Part shown: positions 55,612 through 64,000 of the stretch, one piece after another
Layout of the letters: the number at the start of each line of letters is the position of its first letter
How positions within the stretch are numbered: position 1 is the stretch's first letter
From: Pseudoxanthomonas sp. SE1
Lineage (GTDB): Bacteria; Pseudomonadota; Gammaproteobacteria; Xanthomonadales; Xanthomonadaceae
Direction of reading: 5' to 3'
Assembly: GCF_029542205.1 (NCBI RefSeq)
Contig: NZ_CP113783.1
Location: forward strand, 797,001 to 861,000
Length of the DNA stretch: 64,000 bases
Translations under genes and position numbers: made by a program
The notes under the pieces: model-generated
What the model saw: only the letters and a program-made list of their open reading frames with translations
Database searches by the model: none
Told to the model about the DNA's origin: nothing

Positions 55612-58335
55612 ATGAACAGCCCCCGCAGTCTCGAATTCGCTCCGCCCGATGTCCCCTTGCGTGAAGACGTGCGCCGGCTGGGCGCGCTGGTCGGCGACAT
55701 GCTGGCCGAACAGGTGTCGCCCGATTTCCTGGCCGATGTGGAGCGCGTGCGCACCACCGCCATCGCGCGCCGGCAGGCCGGCGAGCCGCCGCAGTCACTG
55801 GCGGGGCTTCTGGATGGCCAGCCGCCCGAGCAGGCGGAATCGTTGATCCGCGCCTTCAGCACCTATTTCCAGGTCGTGAACATCGCCGAGCGCGTCCACC
55901 GCATCCGCCGTCGCCGTGACTATCAGCGCGCCGGCAGTGCGCGGCCGCAGCCCGATGGCCTGCACGACACGCTTTCCAAGCTCAAGGCGCAAGGGGTGAC
56001 GCTGGAAGAGCTGGCCGACTGGCTGCCGCGCATCGACGTGGAGCCGGTGTTCACCGCGCACCCGACCGAAGCCGTGCGCCGGGCGCTGCTGGAAAAGGAG
56101 CAGCTGATGGTGGCCAGCCTGATCAACGGGCTGGACGGCACGCGTACGCCGGGCGAACTGGCCACCGACACCGCGCGTTTCCGCATGGCGCTGACCTCGG
56201 CCTGGCAGACGGCGGATTCTTCGCCTGTCCGGCCAGGAGTCGAGGACGAGCGCGAGCATGTCGGCTTCTACCTGATCGAAGTGCTCTACCGCGTCATCCC
56301 GGTGCTGTATGAAACGCTGGAGAACGCGATCACGGAGGTCTACGGCGCTGCGCCGCAGGTCACCGCGCACCTGCCCCGGGTGTTGCGTTTCGGCACCTGG
56401 GTCGGCGGCGACATGGACGGCAACCCGAACGTCGATGCCGGCACGATCACCGCCACGCTGGATGCGCAACGACGCGCCATCCTGACGCGCTACCTGAAGG
56501 AACTGCGCCAGCTCACCACGCTGCTCAGTCAATCGAGCTCCATCATCGGGGTGTCGCGCGATGTGGCCGAGCGCGTGGAGGCCTATCGCGCGCTGATGCC
56601 GGAAGCAGTGAAGAAGTCGCGCCCGCGCCATGGCGACATGCCGTACCGCCTGCTCAACGACCTGATGCGTGCGCGCCTGCAGGCCGCGCTGGACGGCCGC
56701 CCGGAAGGCTATGCCTCGCCGGAGGAACTGGCGCATGACGTCGACCTGATCCTCAACAGCCTGGAAGCCAACCGCGGCATCCATGCCGGCTGGTTCGCCG
56801 TGCGCCGCTTGGCGTGGCGTGTGCGCACGTTCGGCTTCCATCTCGCGCGGTTGGATGTGCGCCAGGAATCCAGCGTGCATGCGCGTGCCGTGGCTGCGGC
56901 CTTGGGCGACGCGGGCTGGGAAAGCCGCGATGCCGTCGACCGCGCAGCCCTGCTGGGTCCGTATGCCAACGGCGATGCGGCGCTGCCGGCCAGCAGTGAA
57001 GAGGGCAACGACCGTCTCGATGCGGTTTTCCGTGCGTTGGCCGATGCGCGTGCGCGCCACGGCACCGATGCGCTGGGGACCTACATCATCAGCATGGCGC
57101 ACAGCCGCGCCGACGTGTTGACCGTATTGGCGCTGGCGCGGCGTGGCGGCCTGGTCGACGATGCAGGGCAGGTGCCGCTCGATATCGCGCCGCTGTTCGA
57201 GACCATCGACGACCTCGGACATGGCACCGAGGTGCTGCGCGACCTGCTCGCCGACCCCGTCTATCGCGCCCACCTGGCCGCGCGCTACAACGTGCAGATG
57301 GTGATGCTGGGTTACTCCGACAGCGGCAAGGACGGCGGCATCGCCGCCTCGCGCTGGGGGCTGCAGCGGGCGCAGGTGGACCTCGTCGACGCTGCGCAGG
57401 AACTCGGCATCAAGCTGACGTTCTTCCATGGCCGTGGCGGGTCGATCATCCGCGGCGGTGGCAAGACCTCGCGCGCGCTGGAAGCGGCGCCGCGCGGCAG
57501 CGTCGACGGCCGCCTGCGCGTGACCGAGCAGGGCGAGGTGATCCATCGCAAGTACGGCATCCGCGCATTGGCGCTGCGTTCGCTTGAGCAGTCCGTCGGC
57601 GCCGTGTTGCTGTCCAGCCTGCGCCCGCGTCCGCCGGAGCCGCGCGAAGCGCACTGGCGCGAGATCATGGCGCTGGTCGCGAGCGAGAGCACGCAGGCCT
57701 ACCGCGCGTTCGTGCAGTCGCCGCGCTTCATGGACTATTTCCGCAGTGCCACACCGATCGATGTGATCGAACGGATGACGTTGGGTTCGCGACCCTCGCG
57801 ACGGCTGGGCCAGGACGCGGCGCTCGGCAACCTGCGCGCGATTCCGTGGGTGTTCGCCTGGAGCCAGGCGCGCGCGGTGATCCCCGGCTGGTACGGCGTG
57901 GGCGCCGGCCTGCAGGCAGCCGCAGATGCGTACGGTGAAGACGCGCTGCGCGAGATGGCGCGCGACTGGCCGTTCTTCAAGACCTTCCTCGACGACGTCT
58001 CGATGGTGCTGGCGAAGGGCGACCTGAGCATCGCCGAGATGTACTCGAAGATGGCCGGCGAGCTGCACGATGCGTTCTTCCCGCGGATACAACGCGAGCA
58101 CGCATCGGTGCTGCACTGGGTGCTGACGCTCAACGGCAATGAATGGCTGCTGCAGCACGACCAGCGACTCGCGCTGTCGATCCGGTTGCGCAATCCCTAC
58201 ATCGACCCGATCAGCATCATGCAGGCCGACCTGCTGAAGCGCTGGCGCGCCAGTGATCGCGAGGACGACGCGCTGCTGCATGCCCTGGTGGCCAGCATCA
58301 ACGGCGTGTCGCAGGGTGTGCAGAATACCGGCTGA
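55612..58335 (+). CDS. ppc: Phosphoenolpyruvate carboxylase
   Basis: Anaplerotic enzyme making oxaloacetate from PEP and bicarbonate. 907 residues with catalytic H150 ([12 protein letters not shown]), [37 protein letters not shown] (bicarbonate and PEP site) and C-terminal QNTG. ATG 55612 gives the family start. The frame upstream is open but reads non-family sequence. It is divergent from ahcY and convergent with uup. Confidence 0.97.
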   Translation: MNSPRSLEFAPPDVPLREDVRRLGALVGDMLAEQVSPDFLADVERVRTTAIARRQAGEPPQSLAGLLDGQPPEQAESLIRAFSTYFQVVNIAERVHRIRRRRDYQRAGSARPQPDGLHDTLSKLKAQGVTLEELADWLPRIDVEPVFTAHPTEAVRRALLEKEQLMVASLINGLDGTRTPGELATDTARFRMALTSAWQTADSSPVRPGVEDEREHVGFYLIEVLYRVIPVLYETLENAITEVYGAAPQVTAHLPRVLRFGTWVGGDMDGNPNVDAGTITATLDAQRRAILTRYLKELRQLTTLLSQSSSIIGVSRDVAERVEAYRALMPEAVKKSRPRHGDMPYRLLNDLMRARLQAALDGRPEGYASPEELAHDVDLILNSLEANRGIHAGWFAVRRLAWRVRTFGFHLARLDVRQESSVHARAVAAALGDAGWESRDAVDRAALLGPYANGDAALPASSEEGNDRLDAVFRALADARARHGTDALGTYIISMAHSRADVLTVLALARRGGLVDDAGQVPLDIAPLFETIDDLGHGTEVLRDLLADPVYRAHLAARYNVQMVMLGYSDSGKDGGIAASRWGLQRAQVDLVDAAQELGIKLTFFHGRGGSIIRGGGKTSRALEAAPRGSVDGRLRVTEQGEVIHRKYGIRALALRSLEQSVGAVLLSSLRPRPPEPREAHWREIMALVASESTQAYRAFVQSPRFMDYFRSATPIDVIERMTLGSRPSRRLGQDAALGNLRAIPWVFAWSQARAVIPGWYGVGAGLQAAADAYGEDALREMARDWPFFKTFLDDVSMVLAKGDLSIAEMYSKMAGELHDAFFPRIQREHASVLHWVLTLNGNEWLLQHDQRLALSIRLRNPYIDPISIMQADLLKRWRASDREDDALLHALVASINGVSQGVQNTG

Positions 58336-58349
58336 GGCGATCTCGCTTC

Positions 58350-58430
58350 TGTAGGAGCGCCCTCGGGCGCGATGCCTTTCATTCCGATCATTCCCCGCGC
58401 ATGAGCATCGCGCCCGAGGGCGCTCCTACA
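58350..58430. repeat. GTAG-type palindromic repeat between ppc and uup
   Basis: Perfect 26-bp arms, 58350-58375 and 58405-58430, around 29 bp. The ends are TGTAGGAGCG / CGCTCCTACA. It lies between convergent genes and can form a long hairpin in both transcripts, so it may act as terminator. Confidence 0.85.
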
Positions 58431-58444
58431 TGGGGTTCAGGATT

Positions 58445-60304
58445 TCACCCATCCAGCTCCGACCAGCGCTGGTATGCATGCTCGAGTTCCGTCTGCCTGG
58501 CCGCGAGCTCGTCATTCGCGCGCTGCAGGTCGGCGGGCGCCTGCTGGTAATAGGCCGCGTCGTTCATGGCCGCCGTGCGTTTGGCGATGTCGGTTTCCAA
58601 TGACTCGATGCGCGAGGGCAGCAGTTCCAGTTCGCGTGCTTCCTTGAAGCCCAGCTTGCGCTTGGCCGCCGCCGGTTCCGGTTGTTTGGACAGCGTGGGC
58701 TTAGCCGGCGTCGCAGACGCGACAACCGGCGTGCGGCGTTGCCTCAGCCAATCCGAATAGCCACCGACGTAGTCGCCCAGTCGGCCTTCGCCCTCCAGCA
58801 CCAGCGTGCTGGTGACGACGTTGTCGAGGAAGTCGCGGTCGTGGCTGACCAGCAGCAGCGTGCCCTTGTAGTCCAGCAGCAGCTCTTCCAGCAGTTCCAG
58901 CGTTTCCACGTCCAGGTCGTTGGTGGGTTCGTCCATCACCAGCAGGTTGGAGGGCTGCGCGAACAGCTTGGCCAGCAGCAGGCGGTTGCGCTCGCCGCCG
59001 GACAGGCGGGTGATCGGCGCGCGGGCGCGCTCGGGCGAGAACAGGAAGTCCTGCAGGTAGCCGATGACGTGCTTGCGGCTGCCGTTGATCTCGACGAAGT
59101 CGCTGCCTTCGGCGACGTTCTCCAGCGTGGTGCGCGTGTCGTCCAACTGGCTGCGGTGCTGGTCGAAGTAGGCGATCTGCAGCCCGGTACCCAGCTTCAC
59201 CTCGCCGTGCTGCGGGGCGAGTTCGCCCAGCAGGATCTTCAACAGCGTCGACTTGCCCGCACCATTCGGGCCGACGATGCCGACGCGGTCACCGCGCATG
59301 ATCGTCGCCGACACATCGTCCAGCAGCACGCGACCGTCATAGGCCTGGGTGATGTCTTTCGCCTCGATGACCTTCTTGCCCGACGACTGTGCCGCCGCGG
59401 CTTCCATCCTGACGTTGCCGGATAGGTCGCGTCGTTGGGCGCGCTCGCGCCGCATCGCCTTCAGCGCGGTCACGCGGCCCTCGTTGCGGGTACGGCGCGC
59501 CTTGATGCCTTGGCGGATCCACACTTCTTCCTGCGCCAGCAGCTTGTCGAAGCGCGCGTTCTCCTGCGCCTCGGCATGCAGGCGCTCTTCGCGCCGACGC
59601 AGGTAGTTGTCGTAGTCGCCCGGCCAACTGGTCAGCTGGCCGCGGTCGATCTCGAGGATGCGCGTGGCCAGCGAGCGCAGGAAGCTGCGGTCATGGGTGA
59701 CGAACACGATGCTGCCGCCGAAGGACTTCAGGAAGCCCTCCAGCCAGGCGATCGCCTCGATGTCCAGGTGGTTGGTGGGTTCGTCCAGCAGCAGGATGTC
59801 CGGGTTGCGCACCAGCGCCTGCGCCAGCAGCACGCGCCGCTTCATGCCGCCGGAGAGCGCAGCGAAGTCGGTTTCTTCGGGCAGTTCCAGGCGCGTCAGC
59901 ACCTGTTGCACGCGCAGGTCGAGGTCCCAGCCGTGCTGCGCCTCGATCTGCGCTTGTGCCTCGCCCATCGCATCCATGTCCCCGTCGTGGAGGGCATGGT
60001 GGTAGCGCGCCAGCAACTGGCCCAGGTCGCCCAGTCCTTCGGCGACCACATCGAACACGGTGCCCTGCGTGTCCTGCGGCACTTCCTGCGCCATGCGCGC
60101 GACGATCACGCCGTTCTGCACGCGGATCTCGCCGTCGTCGGGCTTCAGTTCGCCGGCCATCAGCCGCATGAGCGTGGATTTGCCCATGCCGTTGCGGCCG
60201 ACGATGCAGACGCGCTCGCCGGGTTCGATGGACAGGTCGACGTGTTCGAGGAGAAGCGGCCCGCCGACGCTGAAGTCGACCCGCTGGAATTGCATCAAGG
60301 ACAT
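58445..60304 (-). CDS. uup: ABC-F ATPase Uup
   Basis: Cytoplasmic ribosome-associated ATPase with two ABC domains and no membrane part, 619 residues. First P-loop GRNGMGKST (36-44) with LSGGMKRR; second P-loop GPNGAGKST (about 345) with LSGGERNR; DEPTNHLD and DEPTNDLD follow. The linker is basic (KARRTRNEGRVTALKAMRRE), and a C-terminal coiled coil (about 550-619) is typical of Uup. A -10 box lies six bases before the ATG, so the mRNA is probably leaderless. The thioesterase gene is upstream on the same strand. Confidence 0.95.
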   Translation of the reverse strand: MSLMQFQRVDFSVGGPLLLEHVDLSIEPGERVCIVGRNGMGKSTLMRLMAGELKPDDGEIRVQNGVIVARMAQEVPQDTQGTVFDVVAEGLGDLGQLLARYHHALHDGDMDAMGEAQAQIEAQHGWDLDLRVQQVLTRLELPEETDFAALSGGMKRRVLLAQALVRNPDILLLDEPTNHLDIEAIAWLEGFLKSFGGSIVFVTHDRSFLRSLATRILEIDRGQLTSWPGDYDNYLRRREERLHAEAQENARFDKLLAQEEVWIRQGIKARRTRNEGRVTALKAMRRERAQRRDLSGNVRMEAAAAQSSGKKVIEAKDITQAYDGRVLLDDVSATIMRGDRVGIVGPNGAGKSTLLKILLGELAPQHGEVKLGTGLQIAYFDQHRSQLDDTRTTLENVAEGSDFVEINGSRKHVIGYLQDFLFSPERARAPITRLSGGERNRLLLAKLFAQPSNLLVMDEPTNDLDVETLELLEELLLDYKGTLLLVSHDRDFLDNVVTSTLVLEGEGRLGDYVGGYSDWLRQRRTPVVASATPAKPTLSKQPEPAAAKRKLGFKEARELELLPSRIESLETDIAKRTAAMNDAAYYQQAPADLQRANDELAARQTELEHAYQRWSELDG

Positions 60305-60310
60305 GTGCGT

Positions 60311-60316
60311 ATTGTA
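60311..60316 (-). promoter_or_regulatory. -10 box of a probable leaderless uup mRNA
   Basis: On the minus strand TACAAT, then ACGCAC, then the ATG at 60304. No Shine-Dalgarno sequence is present between the thioesterase stop and this ATG. Confidence 0.5.
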
Positions 60317-60344
60317 GCCGGCGCGCGCCGGCCGAAACGGCGGT

Positions 60345-60842
60345 TCAGGCGTTTTCCGCCGCCCGGCTGCCCAGTTCGGCGTGCCGCCGTTCCATTTCCT
60401 CGCGCAACTGACGGCGCAGGCGCGCGGCGGCGAAGCGGCGGATCTCGTCCGGCGTGGACGGCTCCAACGGCGGCACCGGCGTAGTACGGCCGTCGTCGTC
60501 GACCGCGACCATCGTGAAGAAGCAGCTGTTCGCGTGGCGCACGCTCTGCTTGCGGATATCCTCGGCCACCACCTTGATGCCGATCTCCATCGACGAGGTG
60601 CCGGTGTGGTTGACCGAGGCCAGGAAGGTCACCAGTTCGCCCACGTTGATGGCCTGGCGGAACATCACCTGGTCCACCGACAGGGTGACCACGTACTTGC
60701 CGGCGTAGCGGCTGCCGCAGGCGTAGGCCACCTGGTCGAGCAGCTTGAGGATGGCGCCGCCGTGGACCTTGCCGGAGAAGTTGGCCATGTCCGGCGTCAT
60801 CAGCACCGTCATCGTGAGCTGGTGGCTTTTGAGTGATTCCAC
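60345..60842 (-). CDS. Acyl-CoA thioesterase (YciA/ACOT type hotdog)
   Basis: 165 residues with the hotdog motif NFSGKVHGGAILKLLDQVAY, catalytic Asp within HGGAILKLLD, and TLSVDQVMFRQAINVGELV. The C-terminal tail is long, Arg-rich and helical. It hydrolyses acyl-CoA in the cytoplasm; chain preference is not visible. GTG 60842 is preferred because GGAGG lies six bases upstream; the frame extends to a TTG five codons further. It may share a promoter with uup, although uup also has its own -10. Confidence 0.9.
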   Translation of the reverse strand: MESLKSHQLTMTVLMTPDMANFSGKVHGGAILKLLDQVAYACGSRYAGKYVVTLSVDQVMFRQAINVGELVTFLASVNHTGTSSMEIGIKVVAEDIRKQSVRHANSCFFTMVAVDDDGRTTPVPPLEPSTPDEIRRFAAARLRRQLREEMERRHAELGSRAAENA

Positions 60843-60910
60843 GGCATGCCTCCGCAAGGTGAGGCGCGCAGGCTAACCGATCCCGGCGCGGGGCGTGCGA
60901 TGCCGCTTCC

Positions 60911-60941
60911 CGAAAGAAAACGGGCCGCTGGTGCGGCCCGT
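60911..60941 (-). terminator. Intrinsic terminator after metK
   Basis: On the minus strand stem ACGGGCCGC/GCGGCCCGT with loop ACCA, followed by TTTCTTTC. It starts 27 bases beyond the metK stop. Confidence 0.8.
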
Positions 60942-60967
60942 TCCTGTCATCGTGAAGGTCGCGGCGA

Positions 60968-62179
60968 TTACTTCAGCTTGGCATCCTTGCGGAGCGCTTC
61001 GGCGCGGTCGGTCTTCTCCCAGGAGAAGGCGGTCGCGGTGTGCTTCTTGCCGGCGCCGTCCACGTAGCTGATCTCGCGCGGCTTGCGGCCGAAGTGGCCG
61101 TAGCTGGCGGTCGGCTGGTAGATCGGGTGCTCCAGGTCGAGCATCCTGGTGATGCCGTACGGGCGCAGGTCGAAGTGCTTGCGGATCAGCTTCTCGATGA
61201 CGTCGTCACCGACCTTGCCGGTGCCGAACGTGGTCACCGAGATCGAGGTCGGCTCGGCCACGCCGATGGCGTAGGAGACCTGCACTTCGCACTTGTCGGC
61301 CAGGCCGGCGGCCACGATGTTCTTGGCCACGTAACGCGCGGCGTAGGCGGCCGAACGGTCCACCTTCGACGGATCCTTGCCCGAGAACGCGCCGCCGCCA
61401 TGACGGGCCATGCCGCCGTAGCTGTCGACGATGATCTTGCGGCCGGTCAGGCCGCAGTCGCCCACCGGGCCACCGATGACGAACTTGCCGGTCGGGTTGA
61501 TGTGCACCTTGTTCTTCGGCAGCGCGTCCAGCCACTTCTTCGGCAGCACGGGCTTGAGGATGCTCTCGCGCACGGCTTCGATCAGGTCCTTCTGCTTGAC
61601 GTCCGGGTCATGCTGGGTGGACAGCACGACAGCGTCGAGGCCGAGGATGCTGTTGCCGTCGTAGCGCAGCGTGACCTGCGACTTGGCGTCGGGGCGCAGC
61701 CACTTCAGTTTGCCGTTCTTGCGGACCTTGGCCTGCTGTTCCACCAGGCGGTGGCTGTAGTACAGCGGGGCAGGCATGAATTCCGGCGCCTCGTTGCAGG
61801 CGTAGCCGAACATCAGGCCCTGGTCGCCCGCGCCCTGTTCTTCCGGCTTCTTGCGGTCCACGCCCTGGTTGATGTCGGGCGACTGCTTGCCGAGCATGTT
61901 GATGATGGCGCAGGTGTGGCCGTCGAAACCGACGTCCGAATTGTCGTAGCCGATGTCGTTGATGACCTTGCGCGCCAGCGACTCGATGTCGACCCACGCG
62001 GTGGTGGTGACTTCGCCGGCCACGATGGCGGCACCCGTCTTCACCAGGGTTTCGCAGGCCACGCGTGCGCGCTTGTCCTGGGCCAGGATCGCGTCCAGCA
62101 CGGCGTCGGAGATCTGGTCGGCGATCTTGTCCGGATGGCCTTCGGAGACCGATTCGGAGGTGAACAGGTAGCTGGACAT
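60968..62179 (-). CDS. metK: S-adenosylmethionine synthetase
   Basis: Makes SAM from methionine and ATP. 403 residues starting [20 protein letters not shown], with [12 protein letters not shown] and the P-loop-like [16 protein letters not shown]. The ATG 62179 is firm because it matches the family start. The -10 box lies only four bases upstream, so the mRNA has practically no leader. The operator shared with metF and ahcY overlaps the promoter. Confidence 0.98.
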   Translation of the reverse strand: MSSYLFTSESVSEGHPDKIADQISDAVLDAILAQDKRARVACETLVKTGAAIVAGEVTTTAWVDIESLARKVINDIGYDNSDVGFDGHTCAIINMLGKQSPDINQGVDRKKPEEQGAGDQGLMFGYACNEAPEFMPAPLYYSHRLVEQQAKVRKNGKLKWLRPDAKSQVTLRYDGNSILGLDAVVLSTQHDPDVKQKDLIEAVRESILKPVLPKKWLDALPKNKVHINPTGKFVIGGPVGDCGLTGRKIIVDSYGGMARHGGGAFSGKDPSKVDRSAAYAARYVAKNIVAAGLADKCEVQVSYAIGVAEPTSISVTTFGTGKVGDDVIEKLIRKHFDLRPYGITRMLDLEHPIYQPTASYGHFGRKPREISYVDGAGKKHTATAFSWEKTDRAEALRKDAKLK

Positions 62180-62183
62180 CAGG

Positions 62184-62207
62184 CTTATATCCTTTGATTC
62201 GGATGAA
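62184..62207 (-). promoter_or_regulatory. metK promoter with methyl-cycle operator
   Basis: On the minus strand TTCATCCGAATCAA (62194-62207), four bases, then -10 TATAAG (62184-62189), then CCTG and the ATG. The spacing is identical to metF and ahcY. No SAM riboswitch is possible in so short a leader. Confidence 0.75.
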
Positions 62208-62391
62208 AAGATGGGCGCGCATGATACACGCCGGGGGCGGTGTGTGCATTCTGCGTCGTTCAGGGTTGCCGCGGGTTAAGCGGGAATCACGGCTCCGCTG
62301 TCACCGGACTGCCAGAAAACGGAAACCGGGCTGTCGCCGGCCAGGCGCAGGCTGCGCGGCGAAACCCCGCCGCCAGGCTTTGCCCACGACC

Positions 62392-64000
62392 ATGCGCCCC
62401 CTGGAACAGCAGATCGTCGAACGCTATCCGCACTGGTTCCGCGGCCGTCGCGCCGGACTGACCCGGCCACTGCTGCGCACGCTGGGCCGCTGGTCCCGGC
62501 TGGACCAGGCCTATGCCTTCCTGGCCGACCACGGCCACCTGCACGGACTCGACTTCGTCGATGCCGCCATCGACCATCTCAACCTCAGGCCGACGGTCGA
62601 TCCCGCCGCGGAGCGGCGCATCCCGGCGCAGGGCCGGTTGCTGATCGTGGCCAACCATCCTTCCGGTGCGCTGGACGCATTGGCGCTCCTGCAACTCGTC
62701 GGCCGCGTGCGGCGTGACGTCAAGATCGTCGCCAACGACTTCCTGACGGGTATCGCACCGCTGACCAGTCTGTTGCTGCCGGTCCGCATCCTTGGCGGCA
62801 AGCCCGGCGCGGACAGCGTGCGCGCGGTCGAGCAGGCGCTGGAAGCCGAGCAGTGCGTGATCGTATTCCCCGCCGGCGAAGTGTCGCGGCTGGGTCCGCG
62901 TGGCGTGCGCGATACCCGCTGGCGCCGGGGCTTCCTCCGCTTCGCCCGTACGACCGCCGCACCGGTACTGCCCATCCGGGTGGAAGCGCGCAATTCGGCG
63001 CTGTTCTACGGTGCATCGGCCTTGTTCAAGCCGGCGGGCACGGCGTTGCTTGCACGCGAGATGTTCCGCCGCCACCAGCGACGCCTGCAATTGCATGTGG
63101 GGCACCTGCTGCGCATGGACGCGGACGAGGACGCCGCTGCCCAGATCCTGCGGGTCCGCAAGGCGCTCTATGCGCTGGGCGGCGGGATGGCACTGCCCGC
63201 GCCGGAAGCCGGCGACTCACCGGAGCCACTGGCGGAGGCGCTGGCGCCGGACATGCTGGAAGCCTGTATCGATGCGCTCGACGTACTGGGCGAAACGACC
63301 GACGGAAAACGCATCTGCGTGGGGCGCCTGGCGGGCGGCTCACCGCTGCTGCGGGAGATCGGCCGCCTGCGCGAGCTGACGTTCCGGGTCGTGGGCGAAG
63401 GCACCGGCAAGCGGATGGACGTGGATGCGTTCGATGCGTGGTACGAGCACATCGTGCTATGGGATGGAGCGCAGCGGAAGATCGCCGGCGCCTACCGGAT
63501 CGCGCGTGGGGCGCCGGTGCTGGCGGCGCAGGGGTTGAAGGGCCTCTACACGGCCTCGCTGTTCGACTACGCCGACGACGCGCTGCCGCGCCTGGCCTCG
63601 GGCATGGAACTGGGGCGCAGCTTCGTGGTGCCCGAATACTGGGGCAGCCGCAGCATCGACTATCTGTGGCAGGGCATCGGCGCCTACCTGCGCCGGCATC
63701 CGCGTGTGCGCTACCTGTTCGGCGCGGTGTCGATGAGCGCGGCGTTGCCTCTGCACGCGCGCGAACAGATCGTCGCGTACTACGCGCACTACTACGGCGA
63801 CCCCAACGGCGAAGCGCGCTCGCGCCATCCGTTCCGCTACACCGCCACGCCGACCTGTTTCGATGCGCTGGATGCCGACACGGCGTTCCGCGTGCTGAAG
63901 ACCAATCTCGACACGCTGGGGGCGACCGTGCCGATGCTCTACAAGCAGTACACCGACCTGTGCGAGCCCGGCGGTGCGCGCTTCCTCGCGTTCGGGGTGG
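62392..64000 (+). CDS. OlsF-like fused acyltransferase / putative hemolysin (5' part)
   Basis: Open from ATG 62392 to the window edge, 536 codons visible. The N-terminal half is a PlsC-type acyltransferase with NHPSGALD (H89, D95) and FPAGEVSR near residue 163. After residue about 290 comes a GNAT-like domain of the OlsB/hemolysin type (ELTFRVVGEGTGKR, GAYRIARG, ELGRSFVVPEYWG). This order matches the bifunctional ornithine-lipid synthase OlsF. It might instead be a lysophospholipid acyltransferase with unknown partner domain. It is divergent from metK over 212 bp of otherwise featureless sequence. Confidence 0.82.
   Translation, partial: MRPLEQQIVERYPHWFRGRRAGLTRPLLRTLGRWSRLDQAYAFLADHGHLHGLDFVDAAIDHLNLRPTVDPAAERRIPAQGRLLIVANHPSGALDALALLQLVGRVRRDVKIVANDFLTGIAPLTSLLLPVRILGGKPGADSVRAVEQALEAEQCVIVFPAGEVSRLGPRGVRDTRWRRGFLRFARTTAAPVLPIRVEARNSALFYGASALFKPAGTALLAREMFRRHQRRLQLHVGHLLRMDADEDAAAQILRVRKALYALGGGMALPAPEAGDSPEPLAEALAPDMLEACIDALDVLGETTDGKRICVGRLAGGSPLLREIGRLRELTFRVVGEGTGKRMDVDAFDAWYEHIVLWDGAQRKIAGAYRIARGAPVLAAQGLKGLYTASLFDYADDALPRLASGMELGRSFVVPEYWGSRSIDYLWQGIGAYLRRHPRVRYLFGAVSMSAALPLHAREQIVAYYAHYYGDPNGEARSRHPFRYTATPTCFDALDADTAFRVLKTNLDTLGATVPMLYKQYTDLCEPGGARFLAFGV

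Noticed and set aside
62177..62220. SAM riboswitch upstream of metK
   Set aside because: The -10 box is four bases from the ATG, so no leader exists to fold. The conserved sequence is a promoter-overlapping palindrome instead.

Overview
The window is about 64 kb of GC-rich chromosome (roughly two thirds G+C) from a gammaproteobacterium of the Xanthomonadaceae (Lysobacteraceae), for example a Pseudoxanthomonas, Stenotrophomonas or Luteimonas relative. The reasons are the single Xps-type type II secretion cluster in the order E...F-G-H-I-J-K-L-M-N-D, GTAG-bearing palindromic repeats of the kind known from Stenotrophomonas, and the style of the housekeeping proteins. The species cannot be fixed from the sequence alone. 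No prophage, insertion sequence, integron or CRISPR array was seen.

Layout. Positions 1-10150 hold the tail of an unknown gene, the leftward group pepA-holC-valS, the lipopolysaccharide export permeases lptF-lptG, an RDD membrane protein, xerD and a lipoprotein DsbC. Positions 10226-34839 hold purL and then the type II secretion cluster. Its ATPase gene (xpsE, 14372) is cut off from the other ten genes (gspF to gspD, 25922-34839) by about 9.8 kb carrying a small exported protein, a 2262-residue YadA-like trimeric autotransporter on the opposite strand and a secreted S8 protease. Two glycosyltransferase genes are coupled to the secretin gene. Positions 36541-42738 hold an ACT-domain protein, an SLC13 transporter, trmB, thiG, thiS, an autotransporter GDSL esterase and tRNA-Gly(CCC). 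Positions 42824-47726 hold a RimK-like ligase, two paralogous small exported proteins, an OmpR-type two-component system and another exported protein. Positions 47826-64000 hold metF, a DUF3228 gene, a three-gene cellobionate-type catabolic operon (GPH transporter, GH94 phosphorylase, gluconokinase), ahcY, ppc, the ABC-F gene uup, a thioesterase, metK and the start of an OlsF-like acyltransferase fusion.

How the genes work together. metF, ahcY and metK belong to the methyl/SAM cycle. All three carry the same palindrome (consensus TTCATCCGGATGAA) exactly 4 bp upstream of the -10 box. The ahcY leader also folds as an S-adenosylhomocysteine (SAH) riboswitch, so ahcY looks controlled at two levels by the same pathway. 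The secretion machine probably exports the S8 protease encoded inside its own locus. The GH94 enzyme, gluconokinase and transporter form a complete route from cellobionate to glucose-1-phosphate and 6-phosphogluconate.

The most unusual sequence signals are intergenic-type repeats lying in frame inside two essential-type genes, valS (1074-1140) and purL (11986-12148). Several genes also have a -10 box exactly six bases before the ATG, which suggests leaderless mRNAs.
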